Shown here: one piece after another, positions 43,501 to 55,539 of the stretch
How the letters are laid out: the number at the start of each line of letters is the position of its first letter
Position numbering within the stretch: the stretch's first letter is position 1
Source of the DNA: Pseudobdellovibrionaceae bacterium
GTDB taxonomy: Bacteria > Bdellovibrionota > Bdellovibrionia > Bdellovibrionales > Bdellovibrionaceae
Assembly: GCA_022843825.1 (NCBI GenBank)
Contig: JALHMX010000002.1
Location: 1-64,000, forward strand
Direction of reading: 5' to 3'
Length of the DNA: 64,000 bases
The notes under the pieces: model-generated
Databases searched by the model: none
Told to the model about the DNA's origin: nothing
Seen by the model: the letters and a program-made list of their open reading frames with translations, nothing else
Position numbers and translations under genes: made by a program

Positions 43501-44692
43501 TCTGAATGAAGACGGATCTCAAAAATTATTAAACAAAGGTCAAGATATTACCAATGCAGATCTTGAGACGATTCCTTTCGAATTATTAAGCTACATTCCT
43601 TTGGAATCTGAGCTTGAGTTCCAAGTGAATAAAATTATTGATGGTGCAAGAAACCAACTAGATGCAGTTAAACTCGTATTTAATGAAAAAATCGACCGTC
43701 TAAAAAAAGGTGATGAGCTTCCTCCTGGTGTTATCAAAATGGTCAAAGTTTATGTGGCTATTAAGCGTAAACTACAAGTCGGTGATAAATTTGCCGGTCG
43801 CCATGGTAATAAAGGTGTGGTTTCAAAAGTTCTTCCAATGGAAGATATGCCATATCTAGCAGATGGTACACCGGTTGACATGGTTCTTAATCCGCTAGGG
43901 GTTCCATCACGGATGAATATCGGTCAGATCTTAGAGGTGCATTTAGGTTGGGCTGCGCATAACCTCGGGAAACAGATTGAAGAACATTTAGAAAAATTTA
44001 ATGCAGATCAGTTACGTACCCGCATGAAAGAGATCTACGAGGACACTGAAATCTCCAGCAAAATTGAAAAAGCTGATGATGAGTCTTTAAGAAAAATGGC
44101 CATCGCACTAAAAGACGGTATCCACGTCGGAACGCCAGTATTCGACGGAGCTAGTGAGACTGATGTGCGTAACTTATTGAAGAAAGCTCAGTTGCCATCG
44201 ACTCAGTCTATTTTATTTGACGGACGTTCTGGTGAGCCATTTGCAAACCAAGTAACCGTTGGAATCATGTACATGTTGAAACTTCATCACTTAGTTGAAG
44301 AGAAGATTCACGCACGTTCTATCGGACCTTACTCTTTAGTTTCTCAGCAGCCACTGGGCGGTAAAGCACAATTTGGTGGTCAGCGTTTAGGGGAAATGGA
44401 AGTCTGGGCCATCGAAGCTTACGGTGCTGCATACTCATTACAAGAGTTCTTAACTGTTAAGTCGGATGACGTCGCAGGAAGAACTCGTATGTATGAAAGT
44501 ATCGTACGTGGAGAAAACATTTTAGAGCCAGGTCTGCCAGAGTCATTCAACGTTCTAATTAAAGAGTTACAATCTTTAGCTCTTAATATTGAACTTGTTG
44601 AATCAGATATCTTAACGGACAAAGTTGAAGACGAACTTACAGAAGATGGATCTCTTCCAGCTGTAGTAACAACTCAACCGGTTCAACATTAA
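40502..44692 (+). CDS. rpoB: RNA polymerase beta subunit
   Basis: A 1396-residue beta subunit of normal bacterial size. The rifampicin-region [23 protein letters not shown]-type sequence is intact (about residues 520-545), as are [16 protein letters not shown] and the C-terminal [17 protein letters not shown]. It starts after a CGGAG site and is followed by rpoC after 23 bases. Confidence 0.99.
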   Translation: MNKTPVAASNLRIRKSFTKNKQLIEIPNLIELQKRSYEAFLQKDVDPDRRGVDGLNGVFKSVFPISDFNNTSSLEFVGYTLEPSKYDVDECRQRGMTFAAPVKVTLRLIVFDVDEETEARSIRDVKEQEVYLGEIPLMTANGSFIINGTERVVVSQLHRSPGVFFDHDGGKNAASGKLIYSARVIPYRGSWLDFEFDQKDVIHVRIDRRRKFPATILLKALGLNTEKLLEYFYDIDEIFVKGKQLFRKLDIERMSGQRAIADIIDPKSGEALVKSGRRITRAIIKKVKDLNLTEIEVQPQDLEGKVLAKPLIDESTGEIIADANQELSVSLIKKALSVGIENFYLIFFDGLTVGPFLRNTLLVDKVSNKEESLIEIYKRLRPGEPAVQEAAEAYFNRLFFDPEAYDLSEVGRIKINHKFNIPMEECPPSFRVLTHKDILSTVKTLIDLKNGRGVVDDIDHLGNRRVRSVGELLENQYRIGLVRMERAIKERMSLQDVEVMMPHDLVNAKPVNAVVKEFFGSSQLSQFMDQTNPLSEITHKRRLSALGPGGLTRDRAGFEVRDVHATHYGRICPIETPEGPNIGLIASLSTYARINNYGFIETPYRKVENGKISKDIHYMSALEETGHYKAQAPTDGNVSSEMAEGNYTVRRDGDYELVDRDKVTLMDVSPSQLVSIAASLIPFLEHDDANRALMGSNMQRQAVPLLRSRAPLVGTGVERLVARDSGTSVVANNDGIVEDVDASRIVVRRLAKGGELGANVDIYNLTKYQRTNQNTCFNQKPIVKRGDRVFKHDIIADGPSTELGELALGQNIRVAFTPWMGYNFEDSILISERLLQEDTYTSVHIEEFECVARDTKLGKEEITRDIANVGEEALKDLDSSGIIRIGAEVRPGFILVGKVTPKGETQLSPEEKLLRAIFGEKAGDVRDTSLRVPSGVYGTVIDAQVYSREGSDRDERLASIIEDKRKKLEKDLVIEQNVIKNNAIEKLREVVVGKKTVGILLNEDGSQKLLNKGQDITNADLETIPFELLSYIPLESELEFQVNKIIDGARNQLDAVKLVFNEKIDRLKKGDELPPGVIKMVKVYVAIKRKLQVGDKFAGRHGNKGVVSKVLPMEDMPYLADGTPVDMVLNPLGVPSRMNIGQILEVHLGWAAHNLGKQIEEHLEKFNADQLRTRMKEIYEDTEISSKIEKADDESLRKMAIALKDGIHVGTPVFDGASETDVRNLLKKAQLPSTQSILFDGRSGEPFANQVTVGIMYMLKLHHLVEEKIHARSIGPYSLVSQQPLGGKAQFGGQRLGEMEVWAIEAYGAAYSLQEFLTVKSDDVAGRTRMYESIVRGENILEPGLPESFNVLIKELQSLALNIELVESDILTDKVEDELTEDGSLPAVVTTQPVQH

Positions 44693-44715
44693 TTTAAGAG
44701 AGTAGGAGTTTTATA

Positions 44716-47700
44716 ATGAGAGATTTATTAAATTTTTTCGATAAACCAAAAGATCCACTTTCGTTTGACGCTGTTAGAATTTCATTAGCATCGCCAGAAA
44801 TGATTCGTGATTGGTCATTTGGAGAAGTAAAAAAGCCAGAAACTATCAACTATCGTACGTTCAAGCCAGAGCGTGAAGGTTTATTCTGTGCTAAAATTTT
44901 CGGTCCAATTAAAGATTATGAATGTCTTTGTGGTAAATACAAACGTATGAAATACCGCGGAGTTATTTGTGAGAAGTGCGGAGTCGAAGTTACTCAAACT
45001 AAAGTTCGTCGTGAACGTTTAGGTCATATCGAGCTAGCGTCTCCCGTGGCTCATATTTGGTTTTTAAGATCGTTACCTTCGCGTATTGGTAACCTTTTAA
45101 ACTTATCCTTAAAAGATGTGGAAAAAGTTCTTTATTGCGAGTCATACTTAGTTATTGATCCGATGGAGACGACTTTAGAAGAAGGCACGGTCCTTTCAGA
45201 AGAAGCTTATCAAGCGGCTCTAAATGAATTTGGCCCTAATTTTAAAGCGGGAATGGGCGGAGAGTTTGTTCGTGAAATGTTGCGAAAAATTGATCCAGAG
45301 TACCTTTCTCGTAAATTGAGAATTGAACTTAAAGAAACGAAATCTGAAGCAGGACTTAAAAAAATAACTAAGCGCTTAAAAGTAGTTGAGGCTTTCAAGG
45401 GTTCATCTAACAAAGCTGAGTGGATGATGTTGGAAGCGCTTCCAGTACTTCCGCCAGATCTACGTCCTTTAGTGCCACTTGACGGTGGTCGATTCGCAAC
45501 GTCAGATTTGAATGATCTTTATCGTCGTGTAATTAATAGAAATAATCGTTTGAAGCGTCTTCAAGAGCTTAATGCTCCGGATATTATCATTCGAAATGAA
45601 AAACGTATGCTTCAGGAAGCAGTTGATGCGTTATTAGATAATGGACGTCGTGGAAAAACCTTTACGGGTCCAAATAAGCGTCCTTTGAAATCTTTAAGTG
45701 ATATGCTTAAAGGGAAGCAAGGTCGTTTCCGTCAAAATTTATTAGGTAAACGTGTGGATTACTCGGGTCGTTCGGTTATTACTGTAGGGCCAACATTGAA
45801 ATTACATCAATGTGGTCTTCCTAAGAAAATGGCTTTAGAACTATTCAAACCATTTGTTTACAATAAACTTGAAGAAAAAGGACTAGCGACAACAATCAAA
45901 CAAGCTAAACGCTTAGTTGATCAAGAGACAGTTGAGGTCTGGGATATTTTAGCTGAAGTTGTTAAAGAGCATCCGGTCTTATTAAATCGAGCTCCGACAC
46001 TTCATAGACTTGGTATTCAAGCTTTCGAGCCAGTTCTACATGAAGGTAAAGCGATCCAATTACATCCTTTAGTTTGTACAGCTTTTAATGCGGATTTTGA
46101 CGGAGATCAAATGGCCGTTCACGTTCCGCTTTCAGTAGAAGCTCAAGTTGAAGCGCGTGTATTAATGATGTCGACCAATAACATTTTATCTCCAGCCAAT
46201 GGAAAACCGATCATCAATCCATCTCAAGACGTTGTCTTGGGTTTGTACTGGATGACTCGTATTCGTCCAGCAGCTAAAGGTACAGGTAAGATTTTTGCGT
46301 CAGTACAAGAAGCTCTTTATGCTTACGAAACTGGTATTGTGGATTTGCAGGCTGCTTGTAAAGTTAAGGTTAAAGGCAAAGTTGAAGAGACCTCAGTGGG
46401 CAGATCAATCTTGTCAGATGCAGTTCCTAAAGAAGTGCCTTTTGCGACAATTAATACAACAATGAGTAAAAAATCTATTGCGGGTTTAATCGACACGACT
46501 TTCCGATTAGCGGGGGCGAAAGCCACGTGTATTTTAGCAGATAAAATTATGCAGTTGGGATTTAAGTACTCAACAGTAGCAGGTTTGTCTATTTCTGTTG
46601 ATGACATGATTATACCTGAGTCCAAAGCTAAAATGATTGCTGATGCTGAAAAACAAGTTGAAGAAATTCAACAGCAATACGACGAAGGTTTAATTACAGA
46701 TGGTGAGCGCTACAATAAAGTTGTGGATATTTGGGCTCAAACTTCAGATAAAGTTGCTAAAGAAATGATGGGACAAATTGAAAAACAAAAATTTATCGTG
46801 GACGGTAAAGAAATTGTTGGCCCTTCTTTCAATCCTATCTATATCATGGCGGATTCAGGAGCCCGGGGTTCCTTCAATCAGTTGCGTCAGCTAGGTGCTA
46901 TGCGTGGATTGATGGCGAAACCATCTGGTGAAATTATTGAAACTCCAATTACAGCCAATTTCCGTGAAGGATTAACAGTTCTTCAGTATTTCATCTCTAC
47001 TCACGGAGCTCGTAAAGGTCTCGCCGATACAGCACTTAAAACGGCGAATTCAGGTTACCTTACTCGTCGTTTGGTGGATGTAGCTCAAGATGTTGTTGTT
47101 TCAGAACTTGATTGTGGAACTGCAGATGGACTAGAGATTACTCCAGTCTATGAGGCCGGTGAAATCATTCAGGGCATTGGCGATCGTATTTTAGGACGAA
47201 CAGTTCTTGCGGACATAATCGATCCTGTTTCTAACAAGGCTCTGGCAACGGCCAATATGGAACTTGATGAAACACTAGTTAAGAAAATTGAAGATGCGGG
47301 CATTGAGCGAGTACAAATTCGCTCTGGCCTTACTTGTGAAGCTAAACGTGGTGTTTGTGTAAAATGTTACGGACGTGACCTGGCGCGTGGGGCTACTGTA
47401 AACTTAGGTGAAACAGTGGGTATTATTGCTGCGCAGTCAATCGGTGAGCCAGGAACACAGTTAACTATGCGTACATTCCACTTAGGTGGAGCGGCATCTC
47501 GTTCAGTAGAACAGTCTGTTCATACATCTCGCTATGAAGGAACTTTAAAACTAGTTAACGTCCAGAGCGTGATGAACAAACAGGGCAAACTGACTGTTCT
47601 TAATCGTAATGGAGCGGCACTAATTATTGATGAAACGGGCCGTGAACGTGAAAACTTTAAGCTAGTTTATGGTACAATTTTGAATTTTGGCGATGGTGCT

Positions 47701-48825
47701 AAAATTTCAAAAGGTTCAGCTGTAGCTGAATGGGATCCATATTCAAATCCAATTATCTCTGAGGTATCTGCGAAAATACAATTTCATGATATCGAAGAAG
47801 GTAAAACGATGACGGAGCAAATCGATACAGTAACTGGTTTTGCGACTAAAGTTATTACTGAATCGAAATCTTCGGATACTAAACCAACCATTTACATGGT
47901 GGATAACAGTGGTAAAAACTTAAATCTTCCAGGCCGCGATATACCAGCTCGTTATATGATTCCCGTAGGAGCTCAATTACTTGTTACTGATGGTGATGAT
48001 GTTCATGCCGGTGATATGATTGCAAAAATGCATCGTGAGACTTCAAAAACTAAAGATATCACTGGGGGTCTTCCTCGTGTTGCTGAGTTATTTGAAGCGC
48101 GTAAACCTAAAGAGGCTGCGATCATTTCTGAAATCGATGGATATGTTACTTTTGGTAAAGATGTTAAAGGTAAGCAACGTGTTATCGTAACGCCGGAAAT
48201 TGGAGAGCAACGTGAATACTTGATTCCTAAAGGTAAGCACGTAGCGGTTCGTGAGGGTGAGTTCGTAAGAGCCGGTGAGGCGCTTGTTGATGGTCCAACT
48301 AATCCGCATGATTTACTTGCTGTTTTAGGACCAAAAGCATTATCAGCTTATCTTGTTAATGAAGTTCAAGAGGTTTATCGTCTGCAAGGTGTGGGTATCA
48401 ATGATAAGCACATTGAGGTTATCGTTCGTCAAATGCTACGTAAGGTAGAGATTGTAGATAGCGGAGACACAACTTTCTTAGTGGGCGAGCAAACAGAGCG
48501 TGTAAATTTTGTTTTAGAAAATGAGCGCGTATTGAAAGAAGGCGGCCAAATAGCTACTTGTGTTCCGTTACTTTTAGGTATTACGAAAGTATCTTTAAGC
48601 ACGGAAAGCTGGATTTCAGCAGCGTCATTCCAAGAAACAACTAAAGTTCTTACTGAAGCCGCAATAAACTCTAAAACAGATCATTTACGTGGTCTAAAAG
48701 AGAACATTATTATGGGTCGCCTAATCCCTGCCGGAACGGGTTTAACAGCTTATAAAAAATGGAAAGTGGTTGTAGCAGAAGATGACGATTTAGATATGGC
48801 AGCAGCATTACCTTTGGGTGGCTAG
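44716..48825 (+). CDS. rpoC: RNA polymerase beta' subunit
   Basis: A 1369-residue beta' subunit. The N-terminal zinc site ([20 protein letters not shown]), the catalytic magnesium loop [12 protein letters not shown] (about 457-468), the bridge helix and trigger loop region ([18 protein letters not shown]) and the second zinc site ([13 protein letters not shown]) are all visible. No large lineage insertion is seen. Confidence 0.99.
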   Translation: MRDLLNFFDKPKDPLSFDAVRISLASPEMIRDWSFGEVKKPETINYRTFKPEREGLFCAKIFGPIKDYECLCGKYKRMKYRGVICEKCGVEVTQTKVRRERLGHIELASPVAHIWFLRSLPSRIGNLLNLSLKDVEKVLYCESYLVIDPMETTLEEGTVLSEEAYQAALNEFGPNFKAGMGGEFVREMLRKIDPEYLSRKLRIELKETKSEAGLKKITKRLKVVEAFKGSSNKAEWMMLEALPVLPPDLRPLVPLDGGRFATSDLNDLYRRVINRNNRLKRLQELNAPDIIIRNEKRMLQEAVDALLDNGRRGKTFTGPNKRPLKSLSDMLKGKQGRFRQNLLGKRVDYSGRSVITVGPTLKLHQCGLPKKMALELFKPFVYNKLEEKGLATTIKQAKRLVDQETVEVWDILAEVVKEHPVLLNRAPTLHRLGIQAFEPVLHEGKAIQLHPLVCTAFNADFDGDQMAVHVPLSVEAQVEARVLMMSTNNILSPANGKPIINPSQDVVLGLYWMTRIRPAAKGTGKIFASVQEALYAYETGIVDLQAACKVKVKGKVEETSVGRSILSDAVPKEVPFATINTTMSKKSIAGLIDTTFRLAGAKATCILADKIMQLGFKYSTVAGLSISVDDMIIPESKAKMIADAEKQVEEIQQQYDEGLITDGERYNKVVDIWAQTSDKVAKEMMGQIEKQKFIVDGKEIVGPSFNPIYIMADSGARGSFNQLRQLGAMRGLMAKPSGEIIETPITANFREGLTVLQYFISTHGARKGLADTALKTANSGYLTRRLVDVAQDVVVSELDCGTADGLEITPVYEAGEIIQGIGDRILGRTVLADIIDPVSNKALATANMELDETLVKKIEDAGIERVQIRSGLTCEAKRGVCVKCYGRDLARGATVNLGETVGIIAAQSIGEPGTQLTMRTFHLGGAASRSVEQSVHTSRYEGTLKLVNVQSVMNKQGKLTVLNRNGAALIIDETGRERENFKLVYGTILNFGDGAKISKGSAVAEWDPYSNPIISEVSAKIQFHDIEEGKTMTEQIDTVTGFATKVITESKSSDTKPTIYMVDNSGKNLNLPGRDIPARYMIPVGAQLLVTDGDDVHAGDMIAKMHRETSKTKDITGGLPRVAELFEARKPKEAAIISEIDGYVTFGKDVKGKQRVIVTPEIGEQREYLIPKGKHVAVREGEFVRAGEALVDGPTNPHDLLAVLGPKALSAYLVNEVQEVYRLQGVGINDKHIEVIVRQMLRKVEIVDSGDTTFLVGEQTERVNFVLENERVLKEGGQIATCVPLLLGITKVSLSTESWISAASFQETTKVLTEAAINSKTDHLRGLKENIIMGRLIPAGTGLTAYKKWKVVVAEDDDLDMAAALPLGG

Positions 48826-48951
48826 ATGTTTAATTTGCGGGCACACAACAGGGCCCGTGAAAGTTTTATGAATTTAACAATAGGCTTGACGATGGCTGCT
48901 GTTGTAGTTAATTTGTCGAGCTTGGCTCTTATACTTAGTAAAATTGACTAA
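48826..48951 (+). CDS. Possible 41-residue membrane peptide after rpoC
   Basis: An ATG directly after the rpoC stop opens a 41-codon frame. The product has a basic start (MFNLRAHNRARESF) and one hydrophobic helix (LTIGLTMAAVVVNLSSLALIL). There is no separate ribosome site, so it would depend on coupling to rpoC. It fills nearly all of the rpoC-rpsL gap. It could be chance; conservation would decide. Confidence 0.4.
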   Translation: MFNLRAHNRARESFMNLTIGLTMAAVVVNLSSLALILSKID

Positions 48952-48952
48952 C

Positions 48953-48958
48953 TATAAT
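48953..48958 (+). promoter_or_regulatory. Candidate -10 element for the str operon
   Basis: A perfect TATAAT lies 27 bases before the rpsL start. The -35 region is poor (TTATAC at 48929-48934, spacing 18). A start just downstream would give a short leader containing the GGGAG ribosome site. Confidence 0.4.
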
Positions 48959-48985
48959 GTAGCATTATAAAAAAGGGAGTAATCG

Positions 48986-49360
48986 GTGCCTACTATCAAT
49001 CAGCTCATTAAAAAAGAGCGTAGTGTACAAAAAAATCAAACAAAATCGCCAGCACTAGCTGGATGTCCTCAAAGACGTGGCGTTTGCACACGTGTATATA
49101 CAACAACTCCTAAGAAGCCAAATTCAGCTTTACGTAAAGTAGCTAAAGTTCGCTTATCTAATGGTTTTGAAGTGATCTCATACATTCCAGGTATTGGTCA
49201 CAATCTTCAAGAACACAGTGTTGTAATGATTCGTGGAGGTCGTGTTAAAGATCTTCCCGGTGTTCGTTATCACATCGTTCGTGGAACACTTGATTTACAG
49301 GGTGTTAACGGTCGTTTAAGAAGTCGCTCGAAATACGGCGCAAAAAAACCTAAAAAATAG
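48986..49360 (+). CDS. rpsL: Ribosomal protein S12
   Basis: A 124-residue protein, GTG start after AAGGGAG. The decoding-centre segments [13 protein letters not shown] and [13 protein letters not shown] are intact, including the lysines whose change gives streptomycin resistance in other bacteria, so a sensitive-type S12 is encoded. First gene of rpsL-rpsG-EF-G. Confidence 0.98.
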   Translation: MPTINQLIKKERSVQKNQTKSPALAGCPQRRGVCTRVYTTTPKKPNSALRKVAKVRLSNGFEVISYIPGIGHNLQEHSVVMIRGGRVKDLPGVRYHIVRGTLDLQGVNGRLRSRSKYGAKKPKK

Positions 49361-49376
49361 AAATTAAGAGGAAAAC

Positions 49377-49850
49377 ATGTCACGTCGTAGTAGAACATAT
49401 AAAAGAGAAATTATTCCAGATCCAGTTCACAAAGATATTATCATTGCTAAGTTTATCAATAAAATGATGGTGCGTGGTCAGAAAAGTACTGCGCAAAAAT
49501 TGTTTTACGGAGCTCTTGATGAGCTTAATGGTAAAGTGCAAGGCGAAGACTCAGTCACCGTCATGAGAAAAGCTTTAGAAAATGTTAAGCCATCAATTGA
49601 GGTTCGTTCTCGTCGCGTAGGCGGAGCTACCTATCAAGTTCCAGTAGATGTTCGTCCAACTCGTCGGTTAGCTTTAGCGATGCGTTGGTTGATTGAGTAT
49701 TCTCGTGCTCGCGGAGAGAAAGATTTTTCTAAACGTTTAGCTGGAGAATTATTAGACGCTTATAACAACCGTGGAAATGCGATTAAGAAAAAAGAGGATG
49801 TCCATAAAATGGCGGAATCGAATAAAGCATTTGCCCACTATAATTGGTAA
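49377..49850 (+). CDS. rpsG: Ribosomal protein S7
   Basis: A 157-residue primary 16S-binding protein of normal length, with [16 protein letters not shown] at the start and [14 protein letters not shown] in the middle. It follows rpsL by 16 bases. Confidence 0.98.
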   Translation: MSRRSRTYKREIIPDPVHKDIIIAKFINKMMVRGQKSTAQKLFYGALDELNGKVQGEDSVTVMRKALENVKPSIEVRSRRVGGATYQVPVDVRPTRRLALAMRWLIEYSRARGEKDFSKRLAGELLDAYNNRGNAIKKKEDVHKMAESNKAFAHYNW

Positions 49851-49862
49851 TCTTAATTATCA

Positions 49863-51959
49863 ATGTCAGCTCCACCATTAAAATCTGAAGCTGATTTAAA
49901 ATTCACGCGTAACATCGGCATCATGGCTCACATTGATGCCGGTAAGACGACGACGACTGAACGGATTCTTTTTTATACAGGCAAAAGTCATAAAATCGGA
50001 GAAGTACATGATGGGGCAGCCACCATGGACTGGATGCCTCAAGAGCAAGAGCGCGGGATCACGATTACATCTGCAGCTACAACAGCTCAGTGGAAAAATC
50101 ATAGAATTAATATAATTGATACTCCAGGGCATGTGGATTTCACAATAGAAGTCGAAAGATCTTTGCGCGTTTTGGATGGCGCAATTGCTGTTTATGATGG
50201 TGTAAATGGCGTGGAAGCCCAGTCGGAAACTGTTTGGCGTCAGGCCAATAAATATCATGTACCACGTATATGTTTTATTAATAAAATGGATCGAGTGGGT
50301 GCAGACTTCAACATGAGTGTTGAAAGCATTAAGCTTCGGTTAGAAGCTCATCCAATTAAAGTCCAAATACCCCTAGGCTCAGAAGATAAGTTTGAAGGGG
50401 TTTGTGATTTACTAACATCTAAAGCCTATATATGGATTGCCAACGAGCATGATTTTAAGGAAATTGAAATTCCGAAAGAAGCTAAAACTTTTTTTGAATC
50501 GGAGCGATCCAAAACCATTGAACAAATTTGTGAACTTGATGATGCTTTAACTGAAAAATTTCTGAATGGGGAAGAACCTACTGTGCAAGAGTTAAAAAAT
50601 GCATTGCGCGCAGGAACGCTCGCGTTAAAAGCTTTTCCTGTTTTTTGCGGAGCCTCTTTTAAAAATAAGGGTGTGCAGCAATTACTTGATGGAGTTATTG
50701 ATTACTTACCAAGTCCTTTAGATGTTCCTGTAACAATAGGTATGAATCCCGTTCGAGAGAATGTAAAAGTTGAATGCAAGACAGAGTTTGATGCTCCGGC
50801 GGCAGCGCTAGCATTTAAATTAGCTAATGACCCTTTTGCGGGATCTTTAACTTATATTCGCGTTTACTCAGGAAAAATAAGTGTAGGAGATCAAGTTTAC
50901 AATCCGCGTGTAGAGAAAAAAGAACGAATTCAAAAGATTGTAAAAATGCATGCAAATTCTCGCGAAGAAGTGAACTCGTTAATGGCAGGGGACATTGGTG
51001 CGGTGATTGGTTTAAAATTGACTACAACGGGTGATACGCTTTGCGACTCATCAAGACTGGTTGTGTTTGAATCAATTACTTTTCCCGAGCCTGTTATCGC
51101 GGTCGTCGTAGAGGCAAAGTCTTCGGGTGATCAAGAGAAAATGATCGAAGGTCTAAAGCGATTGGAGCGAGAGGATCCATCCTGCCGATTGAAAACGGAT
51201 CCTGAAACAGGACAGATATTGCTTTCCGGTATGGGAGAATTGCACTTAGATATATTATTGGATCGCTTATTTCGTGAGTATAAAATTAAGGCCAATGTTG
51301 GTCGTCCTCAGGTGGCCTACCGTGAAACTATTTCATCTAAGGTAACCGCAGACTTCGTTTTTGAGAGAATGCTGGTCGGAGAAGAAAAGTATGTTCAGAT
51401 CGGTATAAGTGTAGAGCCTATCAGCCCTTTAGAAGGCGTTAAAATTACAACATTGATACAACCCTCAAAAGACGTTCCCCTTCAATTTATTAAAGCTTGT
51501 GAAAGTGGTCTGAAGGAAGCTGCTGAGGTAGGCCCTGTGGCTAGCTACTCTATGGTAGGCCTTAAAGTTAATATTACTTCCATAATTCCTCGTCCTCAGC
51601 AAACTGATGATATTGTGTGCAAAGTGGCAGGTTCTTTGGCCTTTAGGGAAGCTCTTAAAAAGACTGAAATTCAATTACTTGAGCCCATTTTTAAATTAGA
51701 AGTGACCTGTCCTGATGAATTTGTAGGCAACATAGTCAGTGATTTGAACTCACGGAGAGGACGCGTTTTAAATATGACCTCTAAGTCCACCGGTGGGCAA
51801 GTTGTCTCCGCAGAGGCGCCATTAGCGCAACTATTTGGTTACGCTACTGATATCCGAAGTTTATCTCAAGGCAGAGCATTTTTTAGTATGGAATTCCTTA
51901 ATTACGCTGTACTTCCGCCTCGAGTAAAGGCTGAGGTTTTACAGAAACTTGGTCGATAG
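49863..51959 (+). CDS. fusA: Elongation factor G with divergent domain IV
   Basis: A 698-residue translational GTPase. The G domain is standard ([34 protein letters not shown]), as are domains II and III. Domain IV departs from translocases: the usual GGRGQYG loop is replaced by a segment reading [16 protein letters not shown] (495-510), and the usual DGSYHxVDSSE loop by [18 protein letters not shown] (573-590). These loops enter the decoding site in true translocases. The sequence is closer in style to recycling-type factors (spdEFG2, mitochondrial EF-G2). There is no ribosome site before the ATG, and codon use looks less biased than in neighbours. Confidence 0.9.
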   Translation: MSAPPLKSEADLKFTRNIGIMAHIDAGKTTTTERILFYTGKSHKIGEVHDGAATMDWMPQEQERGITITSAATTAQWKNHRINIIDTPGHVDFTIEVERSLRVLDGAIAVYDGVNGVEAQSETVWRQANKYHVPRICFINKMDRVGADFNMSVESIKLRLEAHPIKVQIPLGSEDKFEGVCDLLTSKAYIWIANEHDFKEIEIPKEAKTFFESERSKTIEQICELDDALTEKFLNGEEPTVQELKNALRAGTLALKAFPVFCGASFKNKGVQQLLDGVIDYLPSPLDVPVTIGMNPVRENVKVECKTEFDAPAAALAFKLANDPFAGSLTYIRVYSGKISVGDQVYNPRVEKKERIQKIVKMHANSREEVNSLMAGDIGAVIGLKLTTTGDTLCDSSRLVVFESITFPEPVIAVVVEAKSSGDQEKMIEGLKRLEREDPSCRLKTDPETGQILLSGMGELHLDILLDRLFREYKIKANVGRPQVAYRETISSKVTADFVFERMLVGEEKYVQIGISVEPISPLEGVKITTLIQPSKDVPLQFIKACESGLKEAAEVGPVASYSMVGLKVNITSIIPRPQQTDDIVCKVAGSLAFREALKKTEIQLLEPIFKLEVTCPDEFVGNIVSDLNSRRGRVLNMTSKSTGGQVVSAEAPLAQLFGYATDIRSLSQGRAFFSMEFLNYAVLPPRVKAEVLQKLGR

Positions 51960-52023
51960 GATTTTCATAATAGTCCTGTGCAGACCGCCTTATATTTCCT
52001 ATAAAAAAATAAAATAAATAACG

Positions 52024-52053
52024 TTGACAGTGCTTTTGGGTATAGAGCATATT
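52024..52053 (+). promoter_or_regulatory. Promoter of the S10 operon
   Basis: A perfect TTGACA (52024-52029), 18-base spacer and CATATT (52048-52053). The leader of about 90 bases contains a small hairpin, ACGGA-AATC-TCCGT followed by TTT (52076-52092), which might be an attenuator. Confidence 0.65.
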
Positions 52054-52149
52054 GGCTCTTCAGTTTAATAAAGCTACGGAAATCTCCGTTTTCATAAGGC
52101 GACAAGCTTTCATGCGGATAAAGATTTTGGCGGGCATAAAGAGGTAAAA

Positions 52150-52479
52150 ATGCAGAATCAAAACATTAGAATTAGGCTAAAAGCCTTTGATCACAAGTTA
52201 TTAGATCAGTCTACTCGTGAAATAGTAGATACAGCTCGTCGTACAGGAGCTAAGATAGCAGGACCAATTCCACTTCCTACTCGTATCAATCGTTTTACAG
52301 TTTTACGTTCTCCGCATGTAGATAAAAAATCGCGTGAGCAATTCGAAATTAGAACGCACAAAAGAATTTTAGATATTCTAGAGCCAACCCCGCAAACAAT
52401 CGACCAATTGATGAAATTGGACCTGTCTGCTGGCGTTGATGTTAATATCAAACTATCGACTGAGAAATCTGAAGGTTAG
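52150..52479 (+). CDS. rpsJ: Ribosomal protein S10 (NusE)
   Basis: A 109-residue protein, a few residues longer than E. coli at the C terminus, with [16 protein letters not shown] and [26 protein letters not shown]. It also serves in antitermination with NusB. AGAGG precedes the ATG. First gene of the S10 operon. Confidence 0.98.
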   Translation: MQNQNIRIRLKAFDHKLLDQSTREIVDTARRTGAKIAGPIPLPTRINRFTVLRSPHVDKKSREQFEIRTHKRILDILEPTPQTIDQLMKLDLSAGVDVNIKLSTEKSEG

Positions 52480-52481
52480 TT

Positions 52482-53159
52482 ATGAGCGAAACAGAAACAC
52501 AAACTACACCACAAGCAAGCAGCGCTTCCGAATTACGCTTAAACGGTTTATTTGCCTTCAAAGAGGGTATGGCCACAGTTTATGGCGATAAGGGTGAGGC
52601 TATTCCAGTAACAGTTTTAAGATACGAAAACTGGAAAGTATCTCAATTAAAAACCAACGAAAAGGATGGTTACGAAGCCATTCAAATCGCTTCTACTCCA
52701 AAAAAAGCTAAAAACTCAAGTGCAGCGGAAAAAGGTCATCTTAGCGGAGCAGGGTTTGAAAATGGAGCTCGTTTTGTCAGAGAAATTCGCCAAAAGTCTC
52801 CTGAGGGAGTTCAAGTTGGTGATTCGGTATCAATCAATAGTTTAGTTAAAGGTGACGTTGTAAAAATCACTTCAAAATCGAAAGGGCGTGGATTTCAAGG
52901 CTCTGTTCGTCGATGGGGTTTTGCCGGCGGTCCAGCGACTCACGGTTCTAAGTTTCATAGAAAGCCAGGTTCGTCTGGTAACAGAACATGGCCTGGACGA
53001 GTTATGCCGGGTAAGAAATTTCCAGGTCACTGGGGCGACGAAACAATCACAGTAAAAAGCGTTGTTATAGTCGACGTATTAGCTGACGAAGGTGTTTTAT
53101 TTGTTAAAGGACCAGTTCCTGGAAGCAAAAACACTTTAGTTAAGTTGGTGAAAGGTTAA
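52482..53159 (+). CDS. rplC: Ribosomal protein L3
   Basis: A 225-residue protein. A Thr/Ser/Glu-rich extension of about 20 residues precedes the barrel. The loop reaching the peptidyl-transferase centre, GFQGSVRRWGFAGGPATHGS, is intact. It lies two bases after rpsJ. Confidence 0.98.
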   Translation: MSETETQTTPQASSASELRLNGLFAFKEGMATVYGDKGEAIPVTVLRYENWKVSQLKTNEKDGYEAIQIASTPKKAKNSSAAEKGHLSGAGFENGARFVREIRQKSPEGVQVGDSVSINSLVKGDVVKITSKSKGRGFQGSVRRWGFAGGPATHGSKFHRKPGSSGNRTWPGRVMPGKKFPGHWGDETITVKSVVIVDVLADEGVLFVKGPVPGSKNTLVKLVKG

Positions 53160-53161
53160 TT

Positions 53162-53788
53162 ATGGCAACAGTAAATATACTTAATTGGAAAAAAGAGAAA
53201 ATTGGACAAGTTGAGTTGTCTTCAGAAGTTTTCGAGGTTGAAGTTAAAAACGACGTCCTTCACTCTGTTGTAAGATGGCAGTTAGCAGCTCGTCGTCAAG
53301 GGAATGCAGCAACTAAAACTAAAGGCATGGTTAGCGGTGGCGGTAAAAAACCATTTAAACAAAAAGGTACTGGTAACGCTCGTCAAGGATCTACCCGTTC
53401 TCCTTTAATGCCAGGCGGAGGAACTATCTTTGGGCCAGTTCCGCGTAGCTACGCCTATGTACTTCCAAAGAAAACAAGAAAAGTAGCTTTAAAAATGGCA
53501 CTATCGCACTTGTTTAAAGAAGGAAAATTAACGGTTGTGGATTCTATGTCTTCTGAAGGAAAAACTTCAGAATTAAGCAAACGTTTAAAATCATTTGGAG
53601 TTAATAAGGCAGTGCTTATTGATACTCAAATCGATAATCAATTTAATCGCGCAGCTAAAAATCTTCAAAATTACAAATATTTTCCAGTAGAAGGATTAAA
53701 TGTTTTTGATTTATTGAAGTTTGATCATGCTGTTATTACAAAAGGCTCGATCCAAAAAATAGTGGATCGTTGTTCATTGGAGAAATAA
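53162..53788 (+). CDS. rplD: Ribosomal protein L4
   Basis: A 208-residue protein with the exit-tunnel loop KTKGMVSGGGKKPFKQKGTG and ARQGSTRSPLMPGGGTIFGP. In E. coli L4 represses this operon. It starts two bases after rplC. Confidence 0.98.
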   Translation: MATVNILNWKKEKIGQVELSSEVFEVEVKNDVLHSVVRWQLAARRQGNAATKTKGMVSGGGKKPFKQKGTGNARQGSTRSPLMPGGGTIFGPVPRSYAYVLPKKTRKVALKMALSHLFKEGKLTVVDSMSSEGKTSELSKRLKSFGVNKAVLIDTQIDNQFNRAAKNLQNYKYFPVEGLNVFDLLKFDHAVITKGSIQKIVDRCSLEK

Positions 53789-53790
53789 GC

Positions 53791-54069
53791 ATGAAATCAA
53801 TTATTCAAACTCCACTAATTACTGAAAAAAACACAGCTCTTGCAGAGAGCGGTGTGTATGTATTCCAAGTCGCTTTGGATTCTACAAAAGCGCAGATTAA
53901 ATCTGAACTGGAAAAGGGTTTTTCAGTTAAAGTTAAAAACGTTCGTACAGTTATTTGCAGAAACGACATGAAATACTCTCGTTTTGGCTTAACTAAAGTT
54001 AAAAAATGGAAAAAGGCCTACATTCAGTTAGCAGCAGGCCAAAAAATTTCATTATTTGAGGGAGCATAG
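53791..54069 (+). CDS. rplW: Ribosomal protein L23
   Basis: A 92-residue protein at the tunnel exit, with [15 protein letters not shown] at the start. The ATG at 53791 is chosen; a start at 53770 lies inside rplD and gives a non-family N terminus. GGAG precedes it. Confidence 0.97.
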   Translation: MKSIIQTPLITEKNTALAESGVYVFQVALDSTKAQIKSELEKGFSVKVKNVRTVICRNDMKYSRFGLTKVKKWKKAYIQLAAGQKISLFEGA

Positions 54070-54071
54070 TC

Positions 54072-54890
54072 ATGGGTTTAAAGATATTTAGTCCAAGATC
54101 ACATGCCAGCCGCGGAGCTGTTGGCTTTGATTTTAAGGAAATCACTAAAACAACTCCTGAGAAATCATTAACTGTTTCATTAAAAAAACAATCAGCTCGT
54201 AATAATACAGGTATGATTACTGTTCGCCACGTTGGTGGTGGTCATAAGCGAAAATACCGTTTAATTGATTTTAAAAGAACCAAATTAGAAGTTCCAGGAA
54301 AAGTGGCGGCAATCGAGTACGATCCCAATAGAACATGTCGTATTGCTTTAATTCATTACGTTGATGGGCAAAAAGCTTATATCTTGGCTCCGGTGGGCTT
54401 AAATGTAGGTGATATGGTTGTATCAAGCGATAAGGCAGATATTAAACCAGGGAATTGTTTAACGTTATCAGCTATACCGGTGGGAACTATTATCCATAAC
54501 GTAGAAATGAGACCTGGAAAAGGTGGTCAGATTTCTCGTGGTGCTGGTGCAGCGGCAACTTTGGCTGGTAAAGGCGATATGTATTGTCAAATTCGCTTAC
54601 CATCGGGTGAGCTCAAGCAGATTTTATCAACTTGTAAGGCTTCTATTGGTCAAGTTGGTAACACAGATAATGAGAATATTAAATTAGGCAAGGCTGGTAA
54701 AAATCGTTGGAGAGGTGTTCGTCCTTCTGTTCGCGGTATGGCGATGAATCCTGTGGATCATCCATTGGGTGGTGGTGAAGGTGTCGGTAAAGGACATCAT
54801 CCTGTTACGCCTTGGGGTGTGCCATGCAAAGGGTACAAAACTCGACATAATAAACGTACTAATTCTTCAATCATTAAACGTCGTAAATAG
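54072..54890 (+). CDS. rplB: Ribosomal protein L2
   Basis: A 272-residue protein with the C-terminal [16 protein letters not shown] segment, whose His supports peptidyl transfer, and a basic tail ending IIKRRK. Starts two bases after rplW. Confidence 0.98.
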   Translation: MGLKIFSPRSHASRGAVGFDFKEITKTTPEKSLTVSLKKQSARNNTGMITVRHVGGGHKRKYRLIDFKRTKLEVPGKVAAIEYDPNRTCRIALIHYVDGQKAYILAPVGLNVGDMVVSSDKADIKPGNCLTLSAIPVGTIIHNVEMRPGKGGQISRGAGAAATLAGKGDMYCQIRLPSGELKQILSTCKASIGQVGNTDNENIKLGKAGKNRWRGVRPSVRGMAMNPVDHPLGGGEGVGKGHHPVTPWGVPCKGYKTRHNKRTNSSIIKRRK

Positions 54891-54899
54891 GGAGTATTT

Positions 54900-55193
54900 G
54901 TGGCACGTTCGATAAAAAAAGGTCCTTTTATAGATTTGCACTTATCTAAAAAAATTGAGAATGCGATTCAAAAAAATGACAAAAAAGTAATTAAAACATG
55001 GTCCCGAAGATCAACTATACTTCCTGAGTGCGTTGGGTTAACATTCGCCGTACATAATGGAAGAAAATTTGTACCAGTGTATATCTCTGAGAATATGATT
55101 GGTCATAAATTAGGCGAATTTGCGCCAACAAGAACATTCCAAGGGCATGCTGAGAAAAAAGCGGCCCCTTCGGCTCCGGCGGCAAAGAAATAG
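54900..55193 (+). CDS. rpsS: Ribosomal protein S19
   Basis: A 97-residue protein with a GTG start after [20 protein letters not shown] at the start and a short Ala/Pro/Lys tail. It binds with S13 at the 30S head. Confidence 0.98.
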   Translation: MARSIKKGPFIDLHLSKKIENAIQKNDKKVIKTWSRRSTILPECVGLTFAVHNGRKFVPVYISENMIGHKLGEFAPTRTFQGHAEKKAAPSAPAAKK

Positions 55194-55204
55194 GTTAGGA
55201 TAAT

Positions 55205-55537
55205 ATGGAATCAAAAGCTTCATTAAAATATGCAAGAGTAGGGGCCCAAAAAGCTCGTCTAGTGGCTGATGTAATTCGCGGTAAATCAGTCGACGAAGCC
55301 ATTAAAGCTTTAACTTACATGAATAAAAAAACTGCTGAACTTATTAAAAAATTAATCGAGTCAGCTGCAGCCAATGCTGACTACAAAAAAACAATGGATA
55401 CTGATCGACTTTTTGTAAAGTCAATTTCTGTGGATCAAGGGCCAGTTCTAAAAAGATTTAGACCACGCGCTCAGGGTCGCGCCTTTGGTGTAAGAAAAAA
55501 ATTAAGTCACATTAATGTTGTGTTAGGGGAGAAATAA
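55205..55537 (+). CDS. rplV: Ribosomal protein L22
   Basis: A 110-residue protein of normal size with [16 protein letters not shown] and the tunnel hairpin [16 protein letters not shown]. Confidence 0.98.
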   Translation: MESKASLKYARVGAQKARLVADVIRGKSVDEAIKALTYMNKKTAELIKKLIESAAANADYKKTMDTDRLFVKSISVDQGPVLKRFRPRAQGRAFGVRKKLSHINVVLGEK

Positions 55538-55539
55538 GC

